Translations under genes and position numbers: made by a program
Shown here: piece after piece, positions 1 through 6,683 of the stretch
Layout of the letters: each line of letters begins with the position of its first letter
Position numbering within the stretch: position 1 is the first letter of the stretch
Origin: Chloroflexota bacterium
GTDB taxonomy: Bacteria > Chloroflexota > Anaerolineae > Anaerolineales > Anaerolineaceae
Direction: 5' to 3'
Assembly: GCA_029265085.1 (NCBI GenBank)
Contig: JAJUJY010000173.1
Location: 1 to 8,485, forward strand
Length of the DNA stretch: 8,485 nucleotides
The notes under the pieces: generated by a model
What the model was told of the DNA's origin: nothing
The model's input: the letters and a program-made list of their open reading frames with translations, nothing else
The model's database searches: none

Positions 1-96
1 CCGGCTGTTCGTGCCATGGTAAAAGGGCAGTATTTGGGCGATTTGCCTTTAATTCAGGCTTCCGCTGACCCATGTTGTTCATGTACTGACCGTTGA
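1..96 (+). CDS. Group 4 [NiFe]-hydrogenase large subunit, C-terminal end (partial, 5' cut by window edge)
   Basis: Frame 1 is open from the window edge for 31 codons to TGA at 94-96. The last residues read LPLIQASADPCCSCTDR. The DPCxxCxxR element is the C-terminal (L2) motif of [NiFe]-hydrogenase large subunits, whose two cysteines ligate the Ni-Fe centre. The SCTDR form, with Arg where uptake hydrogenases have His, is typical of group 4 membrane-bound, complex I-related enzymes (Ech, Coo, Hyc and Mbh types). The complex I homologue NuoD lacks these cysteines, so a plain NADH dehydrogenase subunit is unlikely. The protein stops directly after the motif arginine, so there is no C-terminal extension for a maturation protease to remove. 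From memory, this is also reported for EchE and CooH. The rest of the gene and any sister subunits lie outside the window, so the subgroup cannot be fixed. Confidence 0.82.
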   Translation, partial: PAVRAMVKGQYLGDLPLIQASADPCCSCTDR

Positions 97-111
97 CATC
101 CGGCTGCAACC

Positions 112-147
112 AAGCCATCGCGCCAGATCTGCCTGGCGCGATGGCTT
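112..147 (+). terminator. Perfect 15-bp hairpin after the hydrogenase gene, probable terminator
   Basis: The arm AAGCCATCGCGCCAG (112-126) is followed by a 6-base loop and its exact reverse complement (133-147). It begins 15 bases after the hydrogenase stop. The stem is long and GC-rich, but the bases that follow are ATCATCTGCTTCG rather than a run of T; the nearest T-rich stretch is at 166-170. It is therefore a likely 3'-end or transcript-stabilising structure rather than a textbook intrinsic terminator. Confidence 0.6.
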
Positions 148-217
148 ATCATCTGCTTCGATTGATTTTTGGGTAATTTAGATCAAATGTCACCATTTAG
201 GATGGGTTGAATTTCAG

Positions 218-246
218 TTTACAGTAGTTGAGTTGGAAAGTACAAT
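218..246 (+). promoter_or_regulatory. Sigma70-type promoter for the moaA cluster
   Basis: TTTACA (218-223) and TACAAT (241-246) are separated by exactly 17 bases, and each differs from consensus at one position. Transcription would start near 253, giving a leader of about 78 bases before moaA. Inverted arms TTTGGGGA (248-255) and TCCCCAAA (291-298) flank the predicted start site and could be an operator or part of a leader structure. The leader is too short for the known Moco RNA motif. Confidence 0.6.
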
Positions 247-330
247 ATTTGGGGAATGATTTATATTTTGTTTGACTGATCGATACAATCTCCCCAAACG
301 TTTAATGATAGCTATTGAGGAAAAAAACGA

Positions 331-1320
331 ATGTTTATAGATCCGTGGGGACGTCAAATTACCTATCTTCGTGTATCTGTAACGGATCGTTGTAATTTCC
401 GTTGTGTATATTGCATGCCGCCCGAGGGGGTCGCAAAACAATCTCATCAGTCGATCTTGCGATATGAAGAGATTGCTGAAGTTGTGCGTGTAGCCGCAGA
501 GCACGGTGTCCGCGAAGTCCGCTTGACTGGCGGTGAGCCGCTTGTGCGAAATGATTTGAATGTCTTAGTAAAATTATTGGCGGAAATTCCAGGCATTGAA
601 GATATCAGTATCACGACGAACGGATATTTACTAGACCGTTATGCAAAGGTTCTGGCTGAAGCGGGACTGAAACGTGTTAATATCAGCTTAGATACTCTTG
701 ATCCTAAAAAGTTTGAGAAAATTACTCGTGGGGGTAATTTTGAACAAATGTGGAAGGGTTTAGAAGCAGCAGAAGCAGCAGGCTTATCACCAATAAAAAT
801 CAATGCAGTGATGATGCGTGGTGTCAATGATGATGATCTTATTCCATTAGCTTCGTTGACTTTGACTCGTGATTGGCATGTGCGGTTCATTGAACTCATG
901 CCAATCCAAAATCAGGCTTCATGGGGTGCAGGATTTCCCAATCCAAGTGACGCTTTTTTATCGATTCAAGATGCGTTGGAAATTCTTTCTCCGCTTAACC
1001 CCGTCCCACACCAAAAAACCATTGGAGATGGCCCTGCACAAGAATTCGTTTTGCAAGGAGCAAAGGGAAAAATTGGTTTTATTTCCCCGCTGAGTGAGCA
1101 GGAATTTTGTCAACGGTGTAACCGGCTCCGGTTAACTGCTGATGGAAATCTGCGCCCTTGTCTGATGAGTGATATTGAGGTTCCAATATTAGCAGCGCTC
1201 CGATCTGAAGAACCAATTTTACCCCTATTGGAAAAATCGGTTCAGCTTAAACCAATGGGTCATGAATTAACTCAAAATCATGCGCCAAGTGGGCGTTGTA
1301 TGATGCAGATTGGCGGATAA
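331..1320 (+). CDS. moaA: GTP 3',8-cyclase MoaA (molybdenum cofactor biosynthesis, radical SAM)
   Basis: MoaA is the radical SAM enzyme that converts GTP to 3',8-cyclo-7,8-dihydro-GTP, the first step of molybdenum cofactor synthesis, in the cytoplasm with MoaC as the next enzyme. The 329-residue length is normal. The N-terminal SAM cluster is C21-x3-C25-x2-C28, and T66-G67-G68-E69-P70 is the SAM-binding GGEP element. The C-terminal cluster that holds GTP is C260-x2-C263-x13-C277. The protein ends in Gly-Gly, the tail needed for activity in this family. GAGG at 317-320 serves the ATG, which begins with the expected short strand before the TDRCNFRC motif. The gene follows promoter 218-246 and its stop lies 4 bases from the response regulator start, so it is the first gene of a three-gene operon. 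No moaC, moaE, moeA or mobA is in view. Confidence 0.95.
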   Translation: MFIDPWGRQITYLRVSVTDRCNFRCVYCMPPEGVAKQSHQSILRYEEIAEVVRVAAEHGVREVRLTGGEPLVRNDLNVLVKLLAEIPGIEDISITTNGYLLDRYAKVLAEAGLKRVNISLDTLDPKKFEKITRGGNFEQMWKGLEAAEAAGLSPIKINAVMMRGVNDDDLIPLASLTLTRDWHVRFIELMPIQNQASWGAGFPNPSDAFLSIQDALEILSPLNPVPHQKTIGDGPAQEFVLQGAKGKIGFISPLSEQEFCQRCNRLRLTADGNLRPCLMSDIEVPILAALRSEEPILPLLEKSVQLKPMGHELTQNHAPSGRCMMQIGG

Positions 1321-1324
1321 TTAA

Positions 1325-1993
1325 ATGAGTAAGCAGATACGGATTGTGTTGGTCGATGACCATCAAATTGTGCGCGAGGGAACCCACCAATTACTAGCAC
1401 AAGTGCGTGATTTTCAAGTAGTCGGTGAGGCAGCCGATGGATTTGAAGCCATTTCAATGGTCCAGGCGCTCATGCCAGATGTGGTTGTTATGGATGTGCG
1501 CTTGCCAAATATGAACGGCATCGAAGCCACCCGAGAAATTAAGAATCGTTTTCCCGGTGTTCAGGTTTTAATCCTCTCGGCCCATGAAGATGATTGTTAT
1601 GTCTTTCCGCTTCTTGAAGCGGGAGCCAGTGGTTATTTATTAAAAACTGCCAGTGGCAGCGAACTGGAATCCGCAATTCGAGCAGTAAAAAAGGGCGAGA
1701 CAGCACTTTATCCATCTATTGCACATAAAGTGGTTCATCGCATGAACCGTAAACAGCTCTATCGGTCTGATGAGATGTGTGAAGGTCTTACAGAACGCGA
1801 GTTGGATGTGTTGAGGGCTGTAGCTCAAGGGAAAAGCAATAAAGAAATTGCAGGAACACTAGCGATCAGTCCGGGAACTGTGCAGGTCCATTTGAGGAAT
1901 ATATTCGGGAAAATGGGGGTTAATGGAAGAACGGAAGCTGTAACAATGGCAATCAGCCAGGGGTGGATCAATATTGATGAAACCGGTCGTTGA
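1325..1993 (+). CDS. NarL/FixJ-family two-component response regulator
   Basis: This 222-residue protein is a DNA-binding response regulator. The receiver domain (about 5-120) has the acidic pair D11-D12, the phosphoacceptor D57 in the VVMDVRLP strand, S85 and K107 in the GYLLK turn. A linker leads to a LuxR-type helix-turn-helix (about 154-215) that opens with LTERELDVL and includes the recognition helix region [13 protein letters not shown]. Phosphorylation of D57 is expected to control dimerisation and DNA binding. The start lies 4 bases after moaA, and the 3' end overlaps the kinase start by 17 bases, so the three genes are probably translated from one message. The partner is almost certainly the next gene, a HisKA_3 kinase of the class that pairs with NarL-type regulators. 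The target genes cannot be read from the sequence. Confidence 0.93.
   Translation: MSKQIRIVLVDDHQIVREGTHQLLAQVRDFQVVGEAADGFEAISMVQALMPDVVVMDVRLPNMNGIEATREIKNRFPGVQVLILSAHEDDCYVFPLLEAGASGYLLKTASGSELESAIRAVKKGETALYPSIAHKVVHRMNRKQLYRSDEMCEGLTERELDVLRAVAQGKSNKEIAGTLAISPGTVQVHLRNIFGKMGVNGRTEAVTMAISQGWINIDETGR
1959..1966 (+). promoter_or_regulatory. Ribosome binding site of the histidine kinase, inside the regulator gene
   Basis: AGGGGTGG lies 10 bases before ATG 1977 and 7 before an in-frame TTG at 1974. Both starts are possible and differ by one residue; I take the ATG as more likely. The site lies within the last codons of the response regulator, so translation of the two proteins is probably coupled. 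Confidence 0.5.
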
Positions 1994-3746
1994 ATCAGCC
2001 AATCCTGGGAAAAAATTTCAATGGAAATTCACTTTATTGGTGATTTTTCCTTTAATATTATTTGCCAGTGTGGCGATGATTACTACCTATGTGGCTTTGC
2101 AGGATGTGGTTAAAAGTATTCTTCTGCAGCGGAATACCAGTGTGGTGGGTATCGCAGCAAACAGTGCTGATAAAGCCATCAATAAGTATTTAGATTTATT
2201 GTCTGGAACAGCAAACGTTTTAGAAAAATCGATGGTGCGTGGAGAAGCAATCCAGCTAAAACTACTCGATTTAGAGCCATATTTAACCTCTTTTGAGGGT
2301 GGGGTTACCTTGTTGAGTAAAAATGGCCTTGGGATGGCTTCTACACAAAACGGATTGGAAAGGGTGGGGAGAAATTATGCTTTCCGACCATATTTTCAAG
2401 ATGTAATTTTGTATGGTCGGCCGGTTTTTTCAACATTGATCACAGAAATACCCTCAGGGCAACAGGCTGTGGTCATCGCTGTGCCTGTCCATGCTGATGC
2501 ACAGCTTGAGGGAGTATTGATCGGGGTGTTTTTTTTGGAAGATCATCTCTGGTCGCGTGATTTGGAAGTTTTGCAGCAAGATCCACAGAGCTCAGCTTAT
2601 TTGATTGATACTGCTGGAAACATTCTGTATCATTCTGATCCTCAAAAAATTGGTCAGAATTTGCACAATAATCCCAAAATTACCAACCTGGTCAATCAAT
2701 CCTCGGCCAAAAGTGTGTTGTATTCCGATGCAGCCACAAGCAGCAATCAGGTAATCTCTTTCGCACCATTACATGCTTCTGGGTGGGGAATTGTGATTGA
2801 GGAGCCCTGGGAACCTTTATTGGCCCCGGCAATTCCATACTTATGGGCTGTAATTGGCTTTCTCTTGCTGGGAATGATTGCTTCAGGAGCAATCTTAGTC
2901 ATTAATTTGAACCGGTCGGTTGCACCTCTGGTCAACTTAATGAATAAAGCCCAGGAAATATCATATGAGAATGATTTTGTTCCATTAAAGTTAGAAGGGT
3001 CTTCAGAAATTCGGTTGTTGATTAACTCTTTTAACCAGGTGGTTCGTTCCTTAAAAGATCAGCAAATTCAATTGCAGCGCTACGCTCGTCAAATTCTTCG
3101 AAGCCAAGAGCAGGAAAGGCAGCGAATATCAAGAGATTTGCATGATGAGACAGTTCAAGATTTGGTAGGATTATCTCAACGATTAGAACTGTGCCGGACG
3201 ACATTGGTTAAAGATCCAAATTCTGCCCGGCAGCGATTGGATGAGCTGCAAGCGCTGACAGCCAGGACGATTGATGAAGTCCGGCGAATGAGTAATAATT
3301 TGCGGCCATTAATATTGGAAGACCTGGGTTTGATTGCAGCGGTTCGCGCGCTTGGGAAATCGCTTGAGAATGATATTCCCCATATGCAAGTCAATTTGGT
3401 CATATCCGGTCGTGAAAAAAGATTGCCAGCAGAAATTGAATTGGCTACTTTCCGGGTTATCCAAGAATCACTCAATAACATCCGTAAACATGCACGGTCA
3501 GCAACGCAGGTAAATATTCAAATAAATTACCTGTCTGATGAATTGCAGGCAATTATCCAGGACAATGGGCCTGGATTTGATTCCCTTGTGAATCAAGATT
3601 TGATTCAACAAGGCCACCTTGGTCTGGCTGGAATGCAAGAGCGTGCCCGGCTTTTTGGCGGTTGTTTAACGATATTCGCCGAACCAGGAAAATTTACCAA
3701 GGTGATTTTGGTTATTCCGGTTCAAGGGATATTCGAGAATAGTTAA
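1977..3746 (+). CDS. Membrane sensor histidine kinase, dCache-HAMP-HisKA_3-HATPase (NarX-like class)
   Basis: Numbered from ATG 1977, the protein has 589 residues. A first membrane helix (about 18-41) and a second (about 288-310) bracket an extracytoplasmic sensor of about 245 residues that looks like a double Cache domain (elements near RPYFQDV, QAVVIAVPV and SAYLIDTAGNILYHSD). A HAMP-like segment (about 311-362) and a short coiled stretch follow. The dimerisation/phosphoacceptor domain is HisKA_3: H389 in RDLHDETVQDL, followed by the DxxxQ pattern (D390, Q394) linked in this family to phosphatase activity on the regulator. The ATPase part shows the N-box (FRVIQESLNNIRKHA, 492-506), DNGPGFD (529-535) and GHLGLAGMQERA (546-557). 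The catalytic set is complete. It overlaps the upstream regulator and forms a pair with it. The ligand is unknown; Cache sensors usually bind small extracellular metabolites. Confidence 0.92.
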   Translation: MKPVVESANPGKKFQWKFTLLVIFPLILFASVAMITTYVALQDVVKSILLQRNTSVVGIAANSADKAINKYLDLLSGTANVLEKSMVRGEAIQLKLLDLEPYLTSFEGGVTLLSKNGLGMASTQNGLERVGRNYAFRPYFQDVILYGRPVFSTLITEIPSGQQAVVIAVPVHADAQLEGVLIGVFFLEDHLWSRDLEVLQQDPQSSAYLIDTAGNILYHSDPQKIGQNLHNNPKITNLVNQSSAKSVLYSDAATSSNQVISFAPLHASGWGIVIEEPWEPLLAPAIPYLWAVIGFLLLGMIASGAILVINLNRSVAPLVNLMNKAQEISYENDFVPLKLEGSSEIRLLINSFNQVVRSLKDQQIQLQRYARQILRSQEQERQRISRDLHDETVQDLVGLSQRLELCRTTLVKDPNSARQRLDELQALTARTIDEVRRMSNNLRPLILEDLGLIAAVRALGKSLENDIPHMQVNLVISGREKRLPAEIELATFRVIQESLNNIRKHARSATQVNIQINYLSDELQAIIQDNGPGFDSLVNQDLIQQGHLGLAGMQERARLFGGCLTIFAEPGKFTKVILVIPVQGIFENS

Positions 3747-3749
3747 AAA

Positions 3750-3781
3750 CGAGAGGTGGATTATTCAAATTCCACCTCTCG
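3750..3781 (-). terminator. Intrinsic terminator of upp, shared 3' hairpin with the histidine kinase
   Basis: CGAGAGGTGGA (3750-3760) and its exact reverse complement (3771-3781) form an 11-bp stem with a 10-base loop between the convergent stops of the kinase and upp. Read on the minus strand, the stem is followed at once by TTTTT, a proper intrinsic terminator for upp. Read on the plus strand it is followed by GAAAATTCTC, so it would stop kinase transcription less efficiently. Confidence 0.82.
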
Positions 3782-3788
3782 AAAATTC

Positions 3789-4415
3789 TCATCCTGTACC
3801 AAATTGGCGGTCACCCGCATCCCCCAGGCCGGGAACGATATACCCAATATCATTCAGTCGCTCGTCGACAGCTGCCAGATGAATCGGCACATCGGGGTGA
3901 TGGTTTTGCATCAATGCAATGCCTTCCGGCGAACCGATCAAACCGATAAATTTAATTTTCTTAACACCCCAATTTTTTAATATATCTACAGTCGCAATGG
4001 CTGAGCCGCCCGTAGCCAGCATTGGATCTAAAATCATACAAACAGAAACCCGTGGCTCAATAGGTAATTTATTATAGTATTGTACAGGCTTGAGGGTTTT
4101 TTCGTCCCGATACAAACCAATGTGCCACACTTCTGCTGAGGGCATTAATTCCCAAATACCTTCAACCATACCCAAACCGGCGCGTAAAATGGGGACCAGG
4201 CCAATTTTTTCAACCAGTTCTGCGCATTTTGCAATTCCCATAGGGGTTTGCACATCGATCGGGCGGACATCGAGATCTGCGGTGGCTTCATACGCCAACA
4301 AACCAGCAATTTCACGGACAAGTTCGCGAAATTTTTTGGGTTCTGTGTTGACAGACCGCATTTTACCCAGCTTATGGGCTACCAATGGGTGATTTGAAAC
4401 ATAAACGGGGGACAT
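3789..4415 (-). CDS. upp: Uracil phosphoribosyltransferase
   Basis: UPRTase makes UMP and pyrophosphate from uracil and PRPP in pyrimidine salvage, in the cytosol. The 208-residue length matches the family. The N-terminus ([17 protein letters not shown]) is typical. The PRPP-binding loop is DPMLATGGS at 130-138, the [12 protein letters not shown] stretch is at 72-83, and the uracil-binding C-terminal segment is [16 protein letters not shown] at 192-207. An AAGGAG ribosome binding site (plus-strand 4421-4426) lies 5 bases before the ATG. The gene runs opposite to ruvB and converges on the histidine kinase, so it is probably a single-gene transcript. A minus-strand TATAAT (4444-4449) is the likely -10 box. 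No uracil permease (uraA) or PyrR-type attenuator is seen beside it. Confidence 0.96.
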   Translation of the reverse strand: MSPVYVSNHPLVAHKLGKMRSVNTEPKKFRELVREIAGLLAYEATADLDVRPIDVQTPMGIAKCAELVEKIGLVPILRAGLGMVEGIWELMPSAEVWHIGLYRDEKTLKPVQYYNKLPIEPRVSVCMILDPMLATGGSAIATVDILKNWGVKKIKFIGLIGSPEGIALMQNHHPDVPIHLAAVDERLNDIGYIVPGLGDAGDRQFGTG

Positions 4416-4443
4416 GCTGGCTCCTTACTTCTAGATTCAACCA

Positions 4444-4449
4444 ATTATA
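4444..4449 (-). promoter_or_regulatory. Likely -10 box of the upp promoter
   Basis: On the minus strand this reads TATAAT, a perfect -10 hexamer. Transcription would start near 4437, about 22 bases before the upp ATG, leaving room for the AAGGAG ribosome binding site. I see no good -35 hexamer at 16-18 bases, so the call rests on the -10 and position alone. Confidence 0.4.
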
Positions 4450-4459
4450 AACGAATATC

Positions 4460-4481
4460 TATAATCGAATGAGGGTATAAT
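4460..4481 (+). promoter_or_regulatory. Two tandem TATAAT boxes before ruvB
   Basis: Perfect TATAAT hexamers occur at 4460-4465 and 4476-4481. The second ends 7 bases before the ruvB ATG, so a transcript from it would start at or next to the A of the start codon and be leaderless. The first would give a leader of about 16 bases containing GAGGG (4471-4475), placed 13 bases from the ATG, which is long for a ribosome binding site. No strong -35 element is visible for either. Confidence 0.45.
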
Positions 4482-4488
4482 CTACGCC

Positions 4489-5517
4489 ATGAGCGAAACT
4501 CCAAACCGACTAATCAATCCCGATGCAAAGCCAGATGACCGGCTAGACCAGGCGTTACGCCCTCGCCGGCTTGCTGATATCATCGGGCAGGATCAGGTGC
4601 GAGAAAATTTATCGATCCTGATATCTGCTGCCCGGAAACGAAATGAGCCTCTGGACCATGTTTTGTTTTACGGCCCTCCTGGTTTGGGAAAAACTACGCT
4701 TTCCCATGTCCTGGCGAATGAAATGGGGGTAAATATAAAAATTACAGCTGGTCCGGCGGTAGAAAGAGCCGGAGATTTAGCGGCAATATTAACGAACCTG
4801 CATGCCGGTGATATTTTGTTTATTGATGAAATTCATCGTTTAGGGCGAGCCGTCGAAGAAGTGTTATATCCGGCTATGGAAGATTTTGCCTTGGATATTG
4901 TGATCGGAAAAGGTCCTTCTGCCCGGTCGATCCGGTTGAAACTGCCTCGGTTTACCGTTATTGGCGCAACCACGCGATTGGCTCTGGTAAGCGCACCGCT
5001 GCGGGCAAGGTTTGGGGCAGTGTACCGGCTAAATTATTACGAACTGCCTGCGATGTGTACAATCGTTCGGAATGCTTCAAATATGTTAGGTGTACAGGCA
5101 GACGAAAAAGGTGTGGAAGAAGTTGCCCGGCGTGCGCGCGGCACACCGCGTGTAGCGCTGCGGTTATTGCGGCGGGTACGTGATTTTGCCCAGGTGCGGG
5201 CAGACGGAACGATTACGGTTGATGTTGCCAGGGAGGCCTTGAATTTATTGAATGTTGACCCGATGGGATTGGATGAGGTGGACCGGAGAGTACTAGCGAC
5301 CATCATTGAAAAATATAACGGCGGACCGGTGGGGCTAAATACGATAGCAGCTTCCATCGGAGAAGAGCCGGATACCATTATGGATGTGGTCGAGCCTTAT
5401 CTGCTTCAATTGGGGTTTATTGATCGAACTCCACAAGGGCGTGTGACAACAAAACTGGCGTATGATCACCTGAATTTGCCTTCTCCTACGGATGGGCAGC
5501 AGCCAAGGTTAATATAA
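4489..5517 (+). CDS. ruvB: Holliday junction branch migration helicase subunit RuvB
   Basis: RuvB is the hexameric AAA+ motor that, with RuvA, drives Holliday junction branch migration in recombinational repair. The 342-residue length is typical. In order: the N-terminal segment [12 protein letters not shown] (23-34), Walker A GPPGLGKT (62-69), Walker B ILFIDEIH (109-116), sensor 1 GATTR (159-163), an arginine-finger region APLRARFG (169-176), sensor 2 [18 protein letters not shown] (217-234), and a C-terminal winged helix with [15 protein letters not shown] and RTPQGRV (313-319). Sensor 2 has Leu at 224 where most family members have Asn (RIANRLLRRV). The next gene is queA, 41 bases downstream, a frequent neighbour of ruvB. 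ruvA and ruvC are not in the window. The start is well placed by homology, although its ribosome binding site is poor. Confidence 0.96.
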   Translation: MSETPNRLINPDAKPDDRLDQALRPRRLADIIGQDQVRENLSILISAARKRNEPLDHVLFYGPPGLGKTTLSHVLANEMGVNIKITAGPAVERAGDLAAILTNLHAGDILFIDEIHRLGRAVEEVLYPAMEDFALDIVIGKGPSARSIRLKLPRFTVIGATTRLALVSAPLRARFGAVYRLNYYELPAMCTIVRNASNMLGVQADEKGVEEVARRARGTPRVALRLLRRVRDFAQVRADGTITVDVAREALNLLNVDPMGLDEVDRRVLATIIEKYNGGPVGLNTIAASIGEEPDTIMDVVEPYLLQLGFIDRTPQGRVTTKLAYDHLNLPSPTDGQQPRLI

Positions 5518-5558
5518 CCCGGCGTATTTTTTTATTGTTAGGGTACCAGTAAAAGCAA

Positions 5559-6578
5559 ATGAGAACCAATGATTTTCACTATGATCTTCCATTAGAGCGG
5601 ATTGCGCAAACACCGATTGAGCCGCGGCATAATTCCCGATTGTTGATATTAGACCGGCAAAAATCCGCGCTGGAGCACACATATTTTTGGGATATTGGCC
5701 GGTTTGTGAATCCTGGAGATTTATTCGTGATTAACCAAACCCGGGTGATTCCCGCCCGTGTTTATGCAAAAAAAGTAACTGGCGGCAAAGTGGAATTGCT
5801 GCTGTTGAAACGGGTAGCATTGGACAGCTGGGAAACGCTGGTCGGCGGCAAAAAAATGAGTGCAGGCAGCCGGGTTGTGTTGGAAAACGGACCTGTGGGG
5901 GAGGTAATCGAGGTCCTGGATGGCCCAAGGCGGCTAATTCGATTCAGTGAACCAATCGAGCCATATCTACCCAAGATTGGCGAGATGCCACTTCCTCCTT
6001 ATATTCATGAACGATTGTCTGACCCGGAACGGTATCAAACGGTATTCGCACAAGAACCAGGGTCGGCAGCTGCACCCACTGCTGGATTACATTTTACGGA
6101 ACCTTTAATGGATCAACTGCGCGGAAAAGGGATTGATTTTGCCCGCTTGACTTTGCATGTTGGTCTGGATACATTCGCCCCGGTTAATGAAGATTCTCCC
6201 GAGGATCATAAAATTCATACAGAATGGTGTGAGTTATCCGCAGAAGCAGCAGCACAAATCAACCGGACCAGAAAAAACGGCGGCAAAATCATCGCCGTTG
6301 GAACTACCAGCGTTCGCACACTGGAGACTGCAGCCCGGTTCGCTGTTGATGGAAATGCGGTAGGCTCATTTGCTGGTCCTACGGATTTGTTTATCTTACC
6401 AGGCTATACTTTCAACGTGGTGGATGCGATGGTGACAAATTTTCATCTGCCAAAATCCACCTTGTTAATGTTGGTCAGTGCGTTTGCGAGCCGGGAACGA
6501 ATATTGGATGCATACCAACAGGCCATCAATGAACAATATCGCTTCTTCTCGTTTGGGGACGCAATGCTGATATTGTGA
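5559..6578 (+). CDS. queA: tRNA preQ1(34) S-adenosylmethionine ribosyltransferase-isomerase QueA
   Basis: QueA transfers and isomerises the ribosyl part of SAM onto preQ1 at position 34 of tRNAs with GUN anticodons, forming epoxyqueuosine. The 339 residues cover the whole family. The N-terminus NDFHYDLPLERIAQTP is canonical and supports this ATG, even though the ribosome binding site is weak (AGGG at 5540-5543). Signatures: DLFVINQTRVIPARV (54-68), GSAAAPTAGLHFT (168-180), LTLHVGLDTFAPV (197-209), VGTTSVRTLE (247-256), VTNFHLPKSTLLML (292-305) and FFSFGDAM (329-336). Small departures are Gln60 in the NDT/NNT position and Asp204 where Gly is usual in HVGLGTF. It probably shares a transcript with ruvB. 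The tgt gene that often follows is not here. Epoxyqueuosine must still be reduced by QueG or QueH, encoded elsewhere. Confidence 0.96.
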   Translation: MRTNDFHYDLPLERIAQTPIEPRHNSRLLILDRQKSALEHTYFWDIGRFVNPGDLFVINQTRVIPARVYAKKVTGGKVELLLLKRVALDSWETLVGGKKMSAGSRVVLENGPVGEVIEVLDGPRRLIRFSEPIEPYLPKIGEMPLPPYIHERLSDPERYQTVFAQEPGSAAAPTAGLHFTEPLMDQLRGKGIDFARLTLHVGLDTFAPVNEDSPEDHKIHTEWCELSAEAAAQINRTRKNGGKIIAVGTTSVRTLETAARFAVDGNAVGSFAGPTDLFILPGYTFNVVDAMVTNFHLPKSTLLMLVSAFASRERILDAYQQAINEQYRFFSFGDAMLIL

Positions 6579-6671
6579 AATCCTTAGGTTTATGTTTTTA
6601 AATTGGGCGGTAAACGCTTTTTAAGGTACACTTAAACCATCAAATCGGTTCATTAACGATTGAATTACCAG

Positions 6672-6677
6672 AAAGGA
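6672..6677 (+). promoter_or_regulatory. Ribosome binding site that fixes the cyclophilin start
   Basis: AAAGGA lies 6 bases before ATG 6684. The frame is also open from an in-frame TTG at 6660, but starting there would put this site inside the coding region and add eight residues not expected in the family. I therefore take 6684 as the start. Confidence 0.75.
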
Positions 6678-6683
6678 AATCTA

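Noticed and set aside
162..186. FNR-like site TTGAT ... ATCAA upstream of moaA
   Set aside because: The half-sites are 15 bases apart, whereas FNR/CRP-type sites need 4-6; the arms are short and AT-rich, so chance is likely.
253..330. Possible Moco riboswitch in the moaA leader
   Set aside because: The predicted leader is about 78 bases, shorter than the known motif, and I see only one long-range inverted repeat rather than the expected multi-stem fold.
214..504. Minus-strand open frame over the moaA promoter and 5' end
   Set aside because: It overlaps the well-supported moaA gene, has no family features, and covers a promoter region; it is a shadow frame.
2529..2536. Run of eight T in the histidine kinase gene as a slippage or frameshift site
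   Set aside because: The reading frame continues intact with all domains present on both sides, and no alternative product of interest arises.
3756..3980. Short plus-strand open frame over the upp 3' end
   Set aside because: It lies across the terminator hairpin and antisense to upp, has no ribosome binding site, and its composition reflects the opposite-strand gene.
5518..5558. Separate promoter or terminator between ruvB and queA
   Set aside because: The gap holds a T-run but no stem before it and no convincing -35/-10 pair; co-transcription is the simpler reading.
6600..6622. Terminator after queA (GCG-GTAAA-CGC then TTTTT)
   Set aside because: The stem is only three base pairs; too weak to call despite the T-run.
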